64,000 bases of DNA from Bradyrhizobium vignae (GCF_004114425.1 NZ_RDQF01000023.1:1-64000), one strand, 5' to 3'; positions 18,651 through 27,722 are shown, counted from the stretch's first letter. A program made the numbers and translations. Notes: a model not told the origin generated them from the letters alone.

Positions 18651-19496
18651 ATGACGATCCAGACTGTCTCGACCAATAAATCCTATGGCGGCGTGCAGGG
18701 CGTGTATCGCCACGCCAGCCAGGCGACCGGAACCGACATGGTGTTCTCGGTCTATGTCCCGCCGCATGCCGATGGCGCCAAGTTGCCCGTGGTCTGGTAC
18801 CTCTCCGGGCTCACCTGCACGCATGCCAACGTCACCGAGAAGGGCGAATTCCGCAAAGCCTGCGCCGAGCTCGGCCTGATCTTCGTCGCGCCCGACACCT
18901 CACCGCGCGGGCCCGACGTGCCGGGCGATGCCAACAACGCCTATGATTTTGGTCTCGGCGCCGGCTTCTATGTCGACGCCACCCAGGAGCCTTTCGCGCG
19001 TAACTATCGCATGTGGAGCTACGTGACGGACGAATTGCCAAAGCTGGTGGCGGAGAATTTTCCGGTCGATGCCAAGCGGCAATCGGTGATGGGGCACTCG
19101 ATGGGCGGCCACGGCGCGCTGACTGTGGCACTGCGCAACCCGCATCGCTACCGCGCGGCCAGCGCGTTCGCGCCGATCGTGGCGCCCTCGCTCGTGCCGT
19201 GGGGCATCAAGGCGCTGACCGGCTATCTCGGGCCGAACAAGGACGCCTGGCGCAATCACGACACCGTGGCGCTGGTCGAGGACGGCGCGAAATTCTCCGG
19301 CTTCCTGGTCGACGTCGGCGAGGCCGACAATTTCCTGAAGGAACAGCTCAAGCCGGAGCTGCTCGAAGCCGCCTGCGCAAAGGCGGGCATCCCGCTGACG
19401 CTGCGGCGGCAGGCCGGCTACGACCACAGCTACTATTTCATCTCGACCTTCATGAGCGATCACCTGCACTGGCACGCGGCAAGATTGACGGCGTGA
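18651..19496 (+). CDS. fghA: S-formylglutathione hydrolase
   Basis: 281 residues, normal for the esterase-D family. The catalytic triad is Ser150 in MGHSMGGHG, Asp226 in GEADNFL and His259 in GYDHSYYF. SGLTCTHANVTEKGEF is the family-specific oxyanion region. It hydrolyses S-formylglutathione to glutathione plus formate, the last step of glutathione-linked formaldehyde oxidation. The other two steps (Gfa and GSH-formaldehyde dehydrogenase) are at 46.6-48.3 kb, so the pathway is complete but split. Confidence 0.95.
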   Translation: MTIQTVSTNKSYGGVQGVYRHASQATGTDMVFSVYVPPHADGAKLPVVWYLSGLTCTHANVTEKGEFRKACAELGLIFVAPDTSPRGPDVPGDANNAYDFGLGAGFYVDATQEPFARNYRMWSYVTDELPKLVAENFPVDAKRQSVMGHSMGGHGALTVALRNPHRYRAASAFAPIVAPSLVPWGIKALTGYLGPNKDAWRNHDTVALVEDGAKFSGFLVDVGEADNFLKEQLKPELLEAACAKAGIPLTLRRQAGYDHSYYFISTFMSDHLHWHAARLTA

Positions 19497-19506
19497 TTCT
19501 CTTCTT

Positions 19507-19530
19507 CCTCGCCCCGCTTGCGGGGAGAGG
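19507..19530. repeat. Intergenic REP-like palindrome, copy 3
   Basis: CCTCGCCCCGC TT GCGGGGAGAGG, 10 nt after the fghA stop and between convergent genes. Same family as the copies at 9707 and 11054; here it could also serve as a bidirectional terminator. Confidence 0.6.
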
Positions 19531-19538
19531 CGAAGACC

Positions 19539-20039
19539 TCACGGCTTGCCGTAGTTCGGCGCCAGCAAGCGGTTGCGGATGAGATAGCTCATCGTGCGTG
19601 ACCAGGATTCATCGGTGTTGCCGCGCATGTCGGCGCTGGCGGCCGTGATCATGTTGCCGGTCTTCACGTCGCGCAAATAGACGTTGAGATTGATGATCAG
19701 GTTCGAGACTTTTTGCACGAGGCCGGTGATTTCCAAATCGGCGCCGAGCTGCCCGGCGAGCTTGAGGTCGCAGCCGCCGCAGGCCTGCAAGTTCGCGTGA
19801 CGGGCGGCATCCCGTATCGGGGCGATGTCGAGTACCTGGAACCGGCCCGAATCTGCCAATTCCTTGCGCAGCTGCTCGCTGATGCGCTCGAGCCGCCCCT
19901 GCTCGGGCTTGGAGCCGTAGAACTCGCCGGGCAGGCTGGTGTCGATCAGCTCGAAATCGAACACCGCGAGTTTCGGCGGATCGGCGAGCGCGGCCGAGCC
20001 CATCCACAACAGAGCGGCGAGACATATCAATGCTCGCAT
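19539..20039 (-). CDS. Exported DUF3280/DUF2380 family protein
   Basis: 166 residues from the ATG at 20039; a longer frame adds 23 residues ahead of the signal peptide MRALICLAALLWMGSAALA. The mature part begins PPKLAVFDFELIDTSLPGE, continues with ERISEQLRKELADSGRF and has a CGGCDLKLAGQLGADLEITG cysteine pair, then a DVKTGNMITAASADMRGNTDESW beta region. This is the DUF3280 family repeatedly found beside PQQ-alcohol ABC genes. Periplasmic; function unknown. Divergent from the substrate-binding gene at 20169. Confidence 0.8.
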   Translation of the reverse strand: MRALICLAALLWMGSAALADPPKLAVFDFELIDTSLPGEFYGSKPEQGRLERISEQLRKELADSGRFQVLDIAPIRDAARHANLQACGGCDLKLAGQLGADLEITGLVQKVSNLIINLNVYLRDVKTGNMITAASADMRGNTDESWSRTMSYLIRNRLLAPNYGKP

Positions 20040-20168
20040 GATCTTGATTCCCGGCGTCGCGCGCGCGGAGACGAAATGCGGGGTTGCATGCCCTGACAAA
20101 TTGGTCATGCTTGAAGCAGAGACAATTCTTCACCGGCGGTCAAGCCGGGGAGATCGTCTGGAGGAAAC

Positions 20169-21350
20169 ATGATCCGATGGTTGGCCGGCCTGATCGGCTT
20201 TGGTCTTGCCGCGACGAGCGCGCTCGCGGCCGAGCCTGTCGCGATCGGCGTCGGCTATCTCGGCGTCGCCGCTGCCCGATCGACGCTGTCGCTGGTCGAG
20301 CAGCCCGCGGAGAATGACGGCGTCGCCGGCGCGCGCCTCGCCATCGAGGACAACAACACCACCGGAAAATTCACAGGCCAGCGGTTTACGCTGGAGGAAC
20401 GCCGCATCAAGGAAGGTGAGGACGCGGTACAGGCAGCGACCGCGCTTGCCGAGAAAAACGGCTTCATCATCGCCGACCTGCCGGCCGATGCGCTGCTGAA
20501 GGTCTCGGATGCCCTGCGCGAGCGCGGCACGCTGCTGTTCAACGTCGGCGCGATCGACGAACGGCTGCGCGAGACCGATTGCCGCGCCAACGTCATCCAT
20601 ACCGCCCCGACCCGCGCAATGCTGGCGGATGCGCTCGGCCAATACCTGGTGTGGAAGAAGTGGTCGCGCTGGCTGCTGGTGGTCGGCTCCCATGACGAGG
20701 ACAAACTGTTCGCCGACGCGCTGAGGCGCACCGCGACGCGGTTCGGCGCCAAGATCGTGCAGGAGCGCACGTTCGAAGATAAGGGCGGCGCTCGCCGCAC
20801 CGACTCGGGCGTCACGCTGATCCAGCGCCAGATGCCGGTGTTCACGCAGCAGGCGCCGGCCTATGACGTGCTGGTCGTCGCCGACGAGAGCGAGGTATTC
20901 GGTGCGTACCTGCCCTATCGCACCTGGGATCCGCGCCCGGTCGCGGGCTCGGCCGGCCTGGTGCCGCGCAGCTGGGACGCATCTCAGGACCAGTGGGGCG
21001 CGATCCAGATGCAGAACCGCTTCATCAAGCTGAACTCGCGGCGCATGACCGCGCTCGACATGCAGGCCTGGACCGCGGTGCGCATGATCGGCGAAGCCAC
21101 CTCGCGCACCAATTCCGGCGACGTGAAGAAGGTGGCCGACTTCGTCAAGGGCCCGGATTTCTCCGTCGCGGCCTTCAAGGGCACGCGGCTGACGCTGCGC
21201 GACTGGAATCTGCAGCTGCGCCAGCCCATCCTGCTGGTGGACGGCCGCATGGTCGTGTCGGTGTCGCCGCAGGAAGGATTCTTGCATCAGGTCTCCGAGC
21301 TCGACACGCTCGGCTACGATCGTCCGGAGAGCAAATGCAAGTTGAAGTGA
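20169..21350 (+). CDS. PQQ-dehydrogenase-associated ABC substrate-binding protein (LutA-like)
   Basis: 393 residues. A signal peptide (to about residue 22) precedes a type I periplasmic binding fold of the branched-chain amino-acid receptor kind, here in the subfamily tied to PQQ alcohol dehydrogenases (TIGR03863-type). Typical stretches are GARLAIEDNNTTGKFTGQRF and WLLVVGSHDEDKLFADALRR. It leads a tightly coupled run: binding protein, beta-propeller, ATPase, permease, exported protein. In Methylorubrum the equivalent genes belong to the lut lanthanide-uptake locus, which suggests a lanthanide or lanthanide-chelate ligand. The start has CTGGAGGAAAC upstream. Confidence 0.85.
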   Translation: MIRWLAGLIGFGLAATSALAAEPVAIGVGYLGVAAARSTLSLVEQPAENDGVAGARLAIEDNNTTGKFTGQRFTLEERRIKEGEDAVQAATALAEKNGFIIADLPADALLKVSDALRERGTLLFNVGAIDERLRETDCRANVIHTAPTRAMLADALGQYLVWKKWSRWLLVVGSHDEDKLFADALRRTATRFGAKIVQERTFEDKGGARRTDSGVTLIQRQMPVFTQQAPAYDVLVVADESEVFGAYLPYRTWDPRPVAGSAGLVPRSWDASQDQWGAIQMQNRFIKLNSRRMTALDMQAWTAVRMIGEATSRTNSGDVKKVADFVKGPDFSVAAFKGTRLTLRDWNLQLRQPILLVDGRMVVSVSPQEGFLHQVSELDTLGYDRPESKCKLK

Positions 21351-21360
21351 GCGATTTGAG

Positions 21361-22431
21361 ATGAGTTCGAGCTGGCACCGCGACGACGCTGCGCCCCCTC
21401 CCCCGCCTGCGGTGAAACAAGCCCGCGAGCAGTTTCAACGAATCGAAGAGCAAGCTCCCTTGCATACGCAGATATTGCGCCTATCACTGTTCGCTGCACT
21501 GGCACTGGCCGTGGCACCTGCACATGCGTTCATCGCCTATGTGTCGAACGAGAAGAGCAACACAGTGTCGGTGATCGATACCGACAGCTGGACCGTGACC
21601 AAGACCATCAAGGTCGGCCAGCGTCCGCGCGGCATCGAGTTCACGCGTGACGGCAAGTTCGTGATGGTGGCGGTCGGCGACGACGACACCATCCAGCTGA
21701 TCGACGCCAAGACGCAAAGCGTGGTCGACAGTCTGCCCTCCGGGCCCGACCCCGAATTGTTCGCGCAAGATGCCGCCGGCAAGATCCTCTATGTCGCCAA
21801 CGAGAACGACAACACGGTCACCGTGATCGACCTCGAGAAGCGCGCGCGCCTCGGCGACATCCAGGTCGGCGTCGAACCCGAGGGCATGACCATCAGCCCG
21901 GACGGCAAGACGCTGATCAACACGTCCGAAACCACCAACATGGCGCATTTCATCGATACCAGCTCGCGCCAGATCGTCGCCAACGTGCTGGTCGATGCGC
22001 GGCCGCGCTTTGCCGAGTTCAAGCACGACAGCTCGGAGCTCTGGGTGTCCTCGGAGATCGGCGGCACCGTCTCTATCATCGACCCCGGGAAGCACGAGGT
22101 GATCGGCAAGGTCACGTTCGAGATTCCGGGCCTGCGGAAAGAAGCGATCCAGCCGGTCGGCATCGGCATGACCAAGGACGACAAGACCGCTTTCATCGCG
22201 CTCGGCCCTGCCAACCGCATCGCCGTGGTCGACGTCGCGACGCGCAAGGTGACGAAATATCTCCTGGTCGGGCAGCGGGTCTGGCACATGGCGTTCACGC
22301 CCGATGAGAAATATCTGCTCACCACCAACGGCGTATCGAACGACGTGTCCGTGATCGACGTCGCCGCGCAAAAGGTGATCAAGACCATTCAGGTGGGCGA
22401 ACTGCCCTGGGGGATCACGATCGCGCCATGA
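21361..22431 (+). CDS. PQQ-associated YVTN beta-propeller protein (LutD-like)
   Basis: Up to 356 residues. About seven repeats of the YVTN type are visible (AYVSNEKSNTVSVIDTD, LYVANENDNTVTVIDLE, TNGVSNDVSVIDVAAQ), preceded by a signal peptide LSLFAALALAVAPAHA. The ATG at 21361 puts about 33 polar residues before the signal; a TTG at 21460 would place the hydrophobic stretch properly and may be the real start. Periplasmic. Members of this family sit beside PQQ alcohol dehydrogenases, and the Methylorubrum relative is part of lanthanide handling. The stop overlaps the ATPase start (ATGA). Confidence 0.85.
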   Translation: MSSSWHRDDAAPPPPPAVKQAREQFQRIEEQAPLHTQILRLSLFAALALAVAPAHAFIAYVSNEKSNTVSVIDTDSWTVTKTIKVGQRPRGIEFTRDGKFVMVAVGDDDTIQLIDAKTQSVVDSLPSGPDPELFAQDAAGKILYVANENDNTVTVIDLEKRARLGDIQVGVEPEGMTISPDGKTLINTSETTNMAHFIDTSSRQIVANVLVDARPRFAEFKHDSSELWVSSEIGGTVSIIDPGKHEVIGKVTFEIPGLRKEAIQPVGIGMTKDDKTAFIALGPANRIAVVDVATRKVTKYLLVGQRVWHMAFTPDEKYLLTTNGVSNDVSVIDVAAQKVIKTIQVGELPWGITIAP

Positions 22432-23234
22432 CCAGCCCTGTCCCCATCACTGAGCCACGCGAGGCGCCAGGATCGCATCCGGCCACCGTGCCTGCACTGT
22501 CGATCGACGGCATCAGCCATTCTTACGGCCCGCGGCGCGCGTTGATGGAGGTGTCTTTCAATGTGCAACCCGCAAGCTTCACCGCGTTGCTCGGGCTCAA
22601 CGGTGCCGGCAAGAGCACGCTGTTCTCGCTGATCACGCGCCTGTTCGGCATCCAGTCCGGCCGTGTTTCCATCTTCGGCCATGACGTCAGCAAGAGTCCC
22701 GGCGAAGCGCTGCGGCTGCTCGGGGTCGTGTTCCAGCCGCGCACGCTCGATCTCGATCTGTCGCTGACGCAGAACCTGCTCTATCACGCCGCGCTGCACG
22801 GCATCAGCCGCCGCGAGGCCGCCGCGCGCAGTGCCGAGCTGCTCGGCCGCATCGGCCTTTCCGAGCGCGCAGGCAGCAAGGTGCGCGACCTCTCGGGCGG
22901 GCAGATGCGGCGGCTGGAGATCGCCCGCGCGCTATTGCACCGGCCGCGGCTGCTGTTGCTCGACGAGCCGACCGTCGGCCTCGACGTCAAGGCGCGCGCC
23001 GACATCATCAGCCATGTCCGCCAGCTCGTGACCGAGCAAGGCATCGGCGTGCTCTGGGCCACGCATCTGTTCGACGAGATCCTGCCCGGTGACGATCTCG
23101 TGGTGCTGCACCAGGGCAAGGTGCTGGCACAGGGGCCGATGAGCCGCGTCATCGCAGAGGCCGGCGCGCAGGACGTCAACACCGCCTTCATGCGTCTGAC
23201 CGGCACGCAAACGATGCCGGGAGGTGGCGCATGA
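22428..23234 (+). CDS. ABC transporter ATP-binding subunit, PQQ-alcohol system (LutE-like)
   Basis: 268 residues. Walker A GLNGAGKST (56-64), signature LSGGQMRRLEIARALL, Walker B LLLLDEPTVGLD and a switch histidine in WATHLFDEI are intact. It powers the permease encoded next, with which it overlaps by the ATGA junction. The N-terminal 22 residues are a polar extension. The subfamily is the one associated with PQQ-dependent alcohol oxidation (TIGR03864-type). Direction of transport is not established by sequence; the permease type would also suit export. Confidence 0.9.
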   Translation: MTSPVPITEPREAPGSHPATVPALSIDGISHSYGPRRALMEVSFNVQPASFTALLGLNGAGKSTLFSLITRLFGIQSGRVSIFGHDVSKSPGEALRLLGVVFQPRTLDLDLSLTQNLLYHAALHGISRREAAARSAELLGRIGLSERAGSKVRDLSGGQMRRLEIARALLHRPRLLLLDEPTVGLDVKARADIISHVRQLVTEQGIGVLWATHLFDEILPGDDLVVLHQGKVLAQGPMSRVIAEAGAQDVNTAFMRLTGTQTMPGGGA

Positions 23235-24079
23235 GCAGCATCACCACGCGCGAGGCGCCGCGCGGCTTCTCTGGCGCCGAGTACCTGACTTGCCTCATCG
23301 GCATCGTCTGGCGCGAGGGATTGCGCTTCCTGCATCAGCGCGAGCGCTTCGTCTCGGCGCTGGTGCGACCACTGGTGTGGCTGTTCATCTTCGCCGCCGG
23401 CTTCCGCCAGGTGCTAGGCATCTCCATCATCCCGCCCTACGAGACCTACATCCTCTACGAGGTCTATATCGCGCCCGGGCTGATGGCGATGATCCAGCTC
23501 TTCAACGGCATGCAGTCCTCGCTGTCGATGGTCTATGACCGCGAGATGGGCAATATGCGCACGCTGCTGGTGAGCCCGCTGCCGCGCGGGTTCCTGTTGT
23601 TCTGCAAGCTGCTTGCGGGGACCGCGGTGTCGCTGCTCCAGGTCTACGCGTTCCTCTTCATCGCCTGGTTCTGGGACATCACCCCGCCGCCATCGGGCTA
23701 TCTCACCGTGCTGCCGGCGCTGATCCTGTCGGGGTTGATGCTGGGCTCGCTCGGCATGCTGATCTCCTCCGGCATCAAGCAGCTGGAAAACTTCGCCGGC
23801 GTGATGAACTTCGTGATCTTCCCGATGTTCTTCGCTTCCTCCGCGCTCTACCCGCTCTGGCGGGTGCAGGAGGGCAGCCCCTATCTCTACTATGTCTGCG
23901 AGGCCAATCCGTTCACCCATGCGGTCGAGCTGATCCGCTTCGCACTTTATGGGCAGATCAACTGGATCTCGCTGGCGGTGGTCGTGATCTGCACAATCGT
24001 CTTCATGATCGGCGCGATTTTGGCCTATGATCCCTCGCGCGGGCTGGCGCGACGCGGGCCTGCGGGAGGCGAAGGATGA
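23231..24079 (+). CDS. ABC-2 type permease, PQQ-alcohol system (LutF-like)
   Basis: 282 residues with six hydrophobic segments. The fold is ABC-2 (YVTYILYEVYIAPGLMAMIQ-like second helix, LLVSPLPRGFLLFCKLLAG coupling helix, NFVIFPMFFASSALYPLW). ABC-2 permeases are usually exporters, which makes their association with a periplasmic binding protein unusual. The gene is translationally coupled to the ATPase (ATGA) and to the next exported protein (ATGA). Confidence 0.9.
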   Translation: MSSITTREAPRGFSGAEYLTCLIGIVWREGLRFLHQRERFVSALVRPLVWLFIFAAGFRQVLGISIIPPYETYILYEVYIAPGLMAMIQLFNGMQSSLSMVYDREMGNMRTLLVSPLPRGFLLFCKLLAGTAVSLLQVYAFLFIAWFWDITPPPSGYLTVLPALILSGLMLGSLGMLISSGIKQLENFAGVMNFVIFPMFFASSALYPLWRVQEGSPYLYYVCEANPFTHAVELIRFALYGQINWISLAVVVICTIVFMIGAILAYDPSRGLARRGPAGGEG

Positions 24080-24690
24080 AGCTTCGGGTTCTGGCGACGG
24101 CTGTTCTGGCGTTCGCTGTTGCGAGCGCGGCGGCGCGCGCGGCCGACCCGCGCTACCCCGACTGGCCGTGCACACAGGCAAAAGTGCCGGAGATCTCGCT
24201 CGCGGCGGTCTGGGCCGGACCGCCGCTCGGCGACGCCGAGACCAAGTGGAAAGACGACGCCAAGATCAGCGCGCTGGTGGCAAAACTGTCGGCGCGCAAG
24301 ACGCCCCTCGAGGAAGCCGAGAAATCGGTGAAGGAATTTCTGGCGGCTTCCGGCAGCGACAAGGCGACGAATGCAAAGCTCCTGTTCGCCGGCCTATTCG
24401 ACACGCTCAACGCCCAGCGCTCGCAGGTCATGAGCGGGCTCGAACGCGTCAGCCGCAAGCAACGCGATGCCGCCGACAAGATCCGCGAGGAGACGCTCGA
24501 ACTCCAAGCGCTCCAGGGCGCCACGCCACGCGACGACGCCAAGGTCGAGGCGCTCAGTAACGAGCTGATCTGGAAGACCCGAATTTTCGAGGACCGCCAC
24601 AAAGTGGTGCGCTTCGTCTGCGAAGTTCCAACCGCGATCGACCAGCGGCTGTTCGCGCTCGGACGCGTGATCCAGCAGGAAATGGAATAG
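24076..24690 (+). CDS. Exported helical protein of the lut-like operon
   Basis: 204 residues. A signal peptide (MKLRVLATAVLAFAVASAAARA) is followed by DPRYPDWPCTQAKVPEISLAAVW and long charged helices (about 85-180) with coiled-coil character; a late cysteine (RFVCEVP) may pair with the early one. No annotated domain is known to me, but an exported protein in the same position closes related PQQ-ABC operons (LutG position in Methylorubrum). Overlaps the permease stop by ATGA. A periplasmic adaptor between permease and binding proteins is a guess. Confidence 0.75.
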   Translation: MKLRVLATAVLAFAVASAAARAADPRYPDWPCTQAKVPEISLAAVWAGPPLGDAETKWKDDAKISALVAKLSARKTPLEEAEKSVKEFLAASGSDKATNAKLLFAGLFDTLNAQRSQVMSGLERVSRKQRDAADKIREETLELQALQGATPRDDAKVEALSNELIWKTRIFEDRHKVVRFVCEVPTAIDQRLFALGRVIQQEME

Positions 24691-24827
24691 CGTCGGTCGC
24701 GCCGATGGCCCGCGGCGGGTTCCCGCGATCGCCACGGGATCGTTAGCTCTTTTGCGGCGCTATCTGCCGGAACCAAATCGATCCAGGATAGCTTGTCGAA
24801 ATGAACTCCAGACGTCGGGAGGTCTCG

Positions 24828-25133
24828 ATGGGAACAAAAATATTCGTCTTCGCGGGCGCTGCAGCGCTCAGCATGCTCGCAACGAGCGCCCTTGCTGACG
24901 ATATGACCGGGATGATCACGCGGATCGATCGGCTCAACGGCACGATCTCGATCCAGCAGACACAGAAAGGCACGGTCGGCGCCAGCGCAGGCAGCGCCGG
25001 CGCGCTCCAGGAGTACAAGGCGAAGGATGCCGCGATGCTGGACGCCGTCCATGCCGGCGACAGCGTGACGTATTCGGCGACCGAGACCAACGGCACAGGG
25101 ACGCTGACCAAGCTGCAGAAGCAGAAGCCGTAG
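24828..25133 (+). CDS. Exported DUF1344/CusF-like small protein
   Basis: 101 residues from the ATG at 24828 (GGGAGGTCTCG upstream). Signal peptide to ALADD, then a small beta-barrel pattern: GMITRIDRLNGTISIQQTQ, then AKDAAMLDAVHAGDSVTYSATETNG. This is the DUF1344 or CusF-like OB fold; the CusF metal residues (His/Trp/Met) are not clearly conserved, though a Met in DAAMLD remains. Possible periplasmic metal or small-ligand carrier. Confidence 0.7.
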   Translation: MGTKIFVFAGAAALSMLATSALADDMTGMITRIDRLNGTISIQQTQKGTVGASAGSAGALQEYKAKDAAMLDAVHAGDSVTYSATETNGTGTLTKLQKQKP

Positions 25134-25138
25134 CACTG

Positions 25139-25173
25139 TCTCTGCCTCTCCCGCTTGCAGGGACAGGCAGAGA
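25139..25173. terminator. Hairpin between convergent genes
   Basis: TCTCTGCCT (25139-25147) pairs perfectly with AGGCAGAGA (25165-25173), and CCC/GGG pair inside. It lies between the stops of the DUF1344-like gene and the CxxxCW gene and lacks a long T-run. Sequence inside resembles the REP-like family. Confidence 0.6.
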
Positions 25174-25188
25174 ACCTACGCCCAATCG

Positions 25189-25746
25189 TTACTGGTCCGG
25201 GCGGGGCTCCGGGTGCGCTTCCTCGGTCGGCAGTTTTGCCCGCTCCCAGCCGTCGGTGCCATCAGGATACCAGGCGACATTGGAATAGCCGGACGCCAAT
25301 GCACGCTTGGCGGCGTTCCAGGACATCCAGCAGTCGGCCAGACAATAGATCACCAGCAGCGCGGCCTTGTCGCCGCGGGAGGCGCGCGCGAGGCCACGCT
25401 GGAGATAATCGTCCATGGCGGATGGCAGCGTGCCGTAGCCGGTGTCGGGCAGCCAGATGCTGCCCGGAATGTTCCTGCGCGGCGCGTCGCGCCACACCGT
25501 GCCGGCAGGAAGGTTCTTCGGTTTCGGCGGGCGCGGCATCACGTCGACGAAGGCGCCGCTGTTCGCGCGCCAGATCGTCTCCGCCTCCTCCGTCGTGAGC
25601 ACGCGCGCGCCAGCGAGCGTCGCCGGCACCGGCGCGCGATAATTGTCGGTGCGATAGCCCTCGGGCTCGAACGGCTCCTGCTGCTGCCCAAATGCCGGCG
25701 CCGCCAGGATGGCGGCAGCCAGCGCAGCGGCAACAGGCCATCTCAC
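25189..25746 (-). CDS. PQQ-associated Cys-Trp motif (rhodanese-like) protein
   Basis: 185 residues. Signal peptide (AAALAAAILAAPAFG) and a rhodanese-like fold with the family hallmark YCLADCWMSWNAAKR, giving Cys135 and Cys139-Trp140. The family is known as the PQQ-dependent catabolism-associated CXXCW protein (TIGR03865); here I count three residues between the cysteines. It is periplasmic and may pass electrons or sulfur-based reducing power to quinoprotein maturation. Its start overlaps the stop of the binding-protein gene (ATGA), so the two are translated together. Confidence 0.88.
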   Translation of the reverse strand: MRWPVAAALAAAILAAPAFGQQQEPFEPEGYRTDNYRAPVPATLAGARVLTTEEAETIWRANSGAFVDVMPRPPKPKNLPAGTVWRDAPRRNIPGSIWLPDTGYGTLPSAMDDYLQRGLARASRGDKAALLVIYCLADCWMSWNAAKRALASGYSNVAWYPDGTDGWERAKLPTEEAHPEPRPDQ

Positions 25747-26627
25747 GGCGTCTTCTTGGCCGTCTCCGCGCCGAGCGGCCGATCACTCTCATCCAGCAGC
25801 GGCACGCCGAAATCGAGCAGGATCTTGTTGATCTCGCCCTGGTTCTCCTGGATCAGCTTGTTCAATTGCCGCTTCCAGTTCTGGTCGGCAGGGCGCACGC
25901 CCATGCCGATGCGATAGACCAGCTTCGGGCCGGTGGTTTCTTTCACCAGCGGCGTGACGTGAAGCGAAGAACCGGCCTTCTTCGCATAGTAGCCGGCCAT
26001 CGGTCCCCACAATACGCCGGCATCGATCTTTCCGGCGACGAGGTCATCGATCATCGCCTGCGCCGAATTGTCGAAGCGCGTGTCGATCATCAACGGATAG
26101 GGCTTGGCGTCGCCCATCAGGCCGGCCAACGCCATGTTGGTCGCCGGCGGCGTGCCGGCGACGATGCCGATGTGCCTGCCCTTCAGGCGCGCGTCCTCCA
26201 GCGTGTCGACATCCTCGAGCCCGCTGCCGACCTTCGCGACCAGCGCATAGGTCGTGCGGTAATAGGGATTGGTGCCCTGCACGAGATCGTCACCTTGCGG
26301 GAAGCCCATGATGACGTCGCAGCGATGGGCGCCCAGCGTCATCCGCACGAAACCGGTGGCCTGCGGAAAGAAGACGTAGTCGAGCTTCTTCTGCAGCTTG
26401 TCCGCCAGGAATTCGGCGAGCTTGTTCTCGAACCCCTCGCCCTTCTCGTTGGAGAACGGCAGGTTGCGCGGATCGGCGCAAACCCGCAGCACCTTGGGAT
26501 CGACCAGCTCGAACGAGAGGTCGCCGGTTTCGTTGGTCTGCGCGCTGGCGACACCGCCGAACGCACAGGATGCAACCACGACCCACAGCGAAAACATCCA
26601 GCGACGATGTCGTCCGGCCTGCGTCAT
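25743..26627 (-). CDS. Quinoprotein-dehydrogenase-associated periplasmic binding protein (XoxJ-like)
   Basis: 294 residues from the ATG at 26627 with a strong GAGGAGGAAGCGCG site. Signal peptide to VASAQ, then LRVCADPRNLPFSNEKGEGFENKL, the opening of the TIGR03871/XoxJ-MoxJ type of binding-protein fold. MoxJ/XoxJ proteins are thought to help activate or load quinoprotein methanol dehydrogenases in the periplasm rather than to feed a transporter. First gene of a two-gene unit with the CxxxCW protein; a second XoxJ-like protein is at 41141. Confidence 0.88.
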   Translation of the reverse strand: MTQAGRHRRWMFSLWVVVASCAFGGVASAQTNETGDLSFELVDPKVLRVCADPRNLPFSNEKGEGFENKLAEFLADKLQKKLDYVFFPQATGFVRMTLGAHRCDVIMGFPQGDDLVQGTNPYYRTTYALVAKVGSGLEDVDTLEDARLKGRHIGIVAGTPPATNMALAGLMGDAKPYPLMIDTRFDNSAQAMIDDLVAGKIDAGVLWGPMAGYYAKKAGSSLHVTPLVKETTGPKLVYRIGMGVRPADQNWKRQLNKLIQENQGEINKILLDFGVPLLDESDRPLGAETAKKTP

Positions 26628-26754
26628 CGCGCTTCCTCCTCGTTTTGGTTGAATGTTATCCATGCAACGCATGACGCGCCATGTGTGCCATGTTTGTGCC
26701 GGCCTCGCTTTGTTGCAGTGCAATGAGACAAACCCTTTGAACTGAGGCGGAAAA

Positions 26755-27678
26755 GTGTCTCGCATCGCTCTCGTGATCGCAGCCTTGTCCCTGGGACTCG
26801 CGACGCTAGCACGCGCCGGGGCGGCCGAATTGCCTGTGAGCGAAGTCGCACCTGGAATCTTCGTACACTCCGGGACCATCGCCCTGATGAACCGCGAGAA
26901 CGAGGGCGACATTGCCAATGTCGGCTTCGTCGTGGGCGATGAGGCCGTAGCCGTGATCGACACCGGCGGCAGCCGTCGCGAAGGCGAGACGCTGCTGGCC
27001 GCCGTGCGGGCCCATACATCCAAGCCGATCCGCTATGTTATCAACACTCACGGTCATCCCGACCATGTCTTCGGCAATGCCGCCTTTGTTGCGGACGGAA
27101 CCAGCTTCGTCGGCCACAGCAGGCTGCCGCAGGCACTGGCGACGCGCGGGCCGTTCTATCTCGATAATTTCCGCCGCATCATGGGCAGCGAGCTGATCGA
27201 TGCCGTCAAGATCATCGCCCCGAGCCTGCTGGTTTCGGACACGACGATCCTGGATCTGGGAGCGCGGCGCCTGACGTTGCGCGCCTGGCCGGCCGGACAC
27301 AGCGACACCGACCTGACCGTGTACGACGAGACGACCAAGACCCTGTTTGCGGGCGACCTGGTCTTTCTCCGCCACATTCCGGTCATGGATGGGAGCATCC
27401 GCGGCTGGCTCGACACATTGAACCGGCTCGAGGCGATTCCGGCGCTGCGGGTCGTTCCCGGTCATGGCCCGGTGAGCGGCTGGCCTGCCGCACTGACCGA
27501 TGAGCGGCGTTACCTGTCAACGCTGCTGTCCGACGTCCGCACGCTGAACAAGAACGGCGAGCCGATCCGCGCCGCCGCGGACAAGGCGGCCGCGTCGGAA
27601 CGGCCGCATTGGCAGCTGTTCGACGACTACAACGCCCGCAACGCAACTGCAGCATTCTCGGAAATTGAATGGGAGTAG
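26755..27678 (+). CDS. Quinoprotein relay system zinc metallo-hydrolase
   Basis: 307 residues, GTG start with GAGGCGG upstream. Signal peptide to about residue 24. Metallo-beta-lactamase fold with His99, His101, Asp103 and His104 in NTHGHPDHVFG, a further histidine in PAGHSDTD and the terminal PGHGPVSG. It belongs to the SoxH-related group found with PQQ dehydrogenases and SoxYZ-like carriers (TIGR04558-type). The substrate is unknown; a thioester or persulfide on the SoxYZ-like carrier is a plausible target. Overlaps the longest frame of the following SoxYZ gene. Confidence 0.87.
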   Translation: MSRIALVIAALSLGLATLARAGAAELPVSEVAPGIFVHSGTIALMNRENEGDIANVGFVVGDEAVAVIDTGGSRREGETLLAAVRAHTSKPIRYVINTHGHPDHVFGNAAFVADGTSFVGHSRLPQALATRGPFYLDNFRRIMGSELIDAVKIIAPSLLVSDTTILDLGARRLTLRAWPAGHSDTDLTVYDETTKTLFAGDLVFLRHIPVMDGSIRGWLDTLNRLEAIPALRVVPGHGPVSGWPAALTDERRYLSTLLSDVRTLNKNGEPIRAAADKAAASERPHWQLFDDYNARNATAAFSEIEWE

Positions 27679-27722
27679 CTGGCGCGCTAGGCTGCAGCGA
27701 ACGATGTATCGTCCGCAGGACC

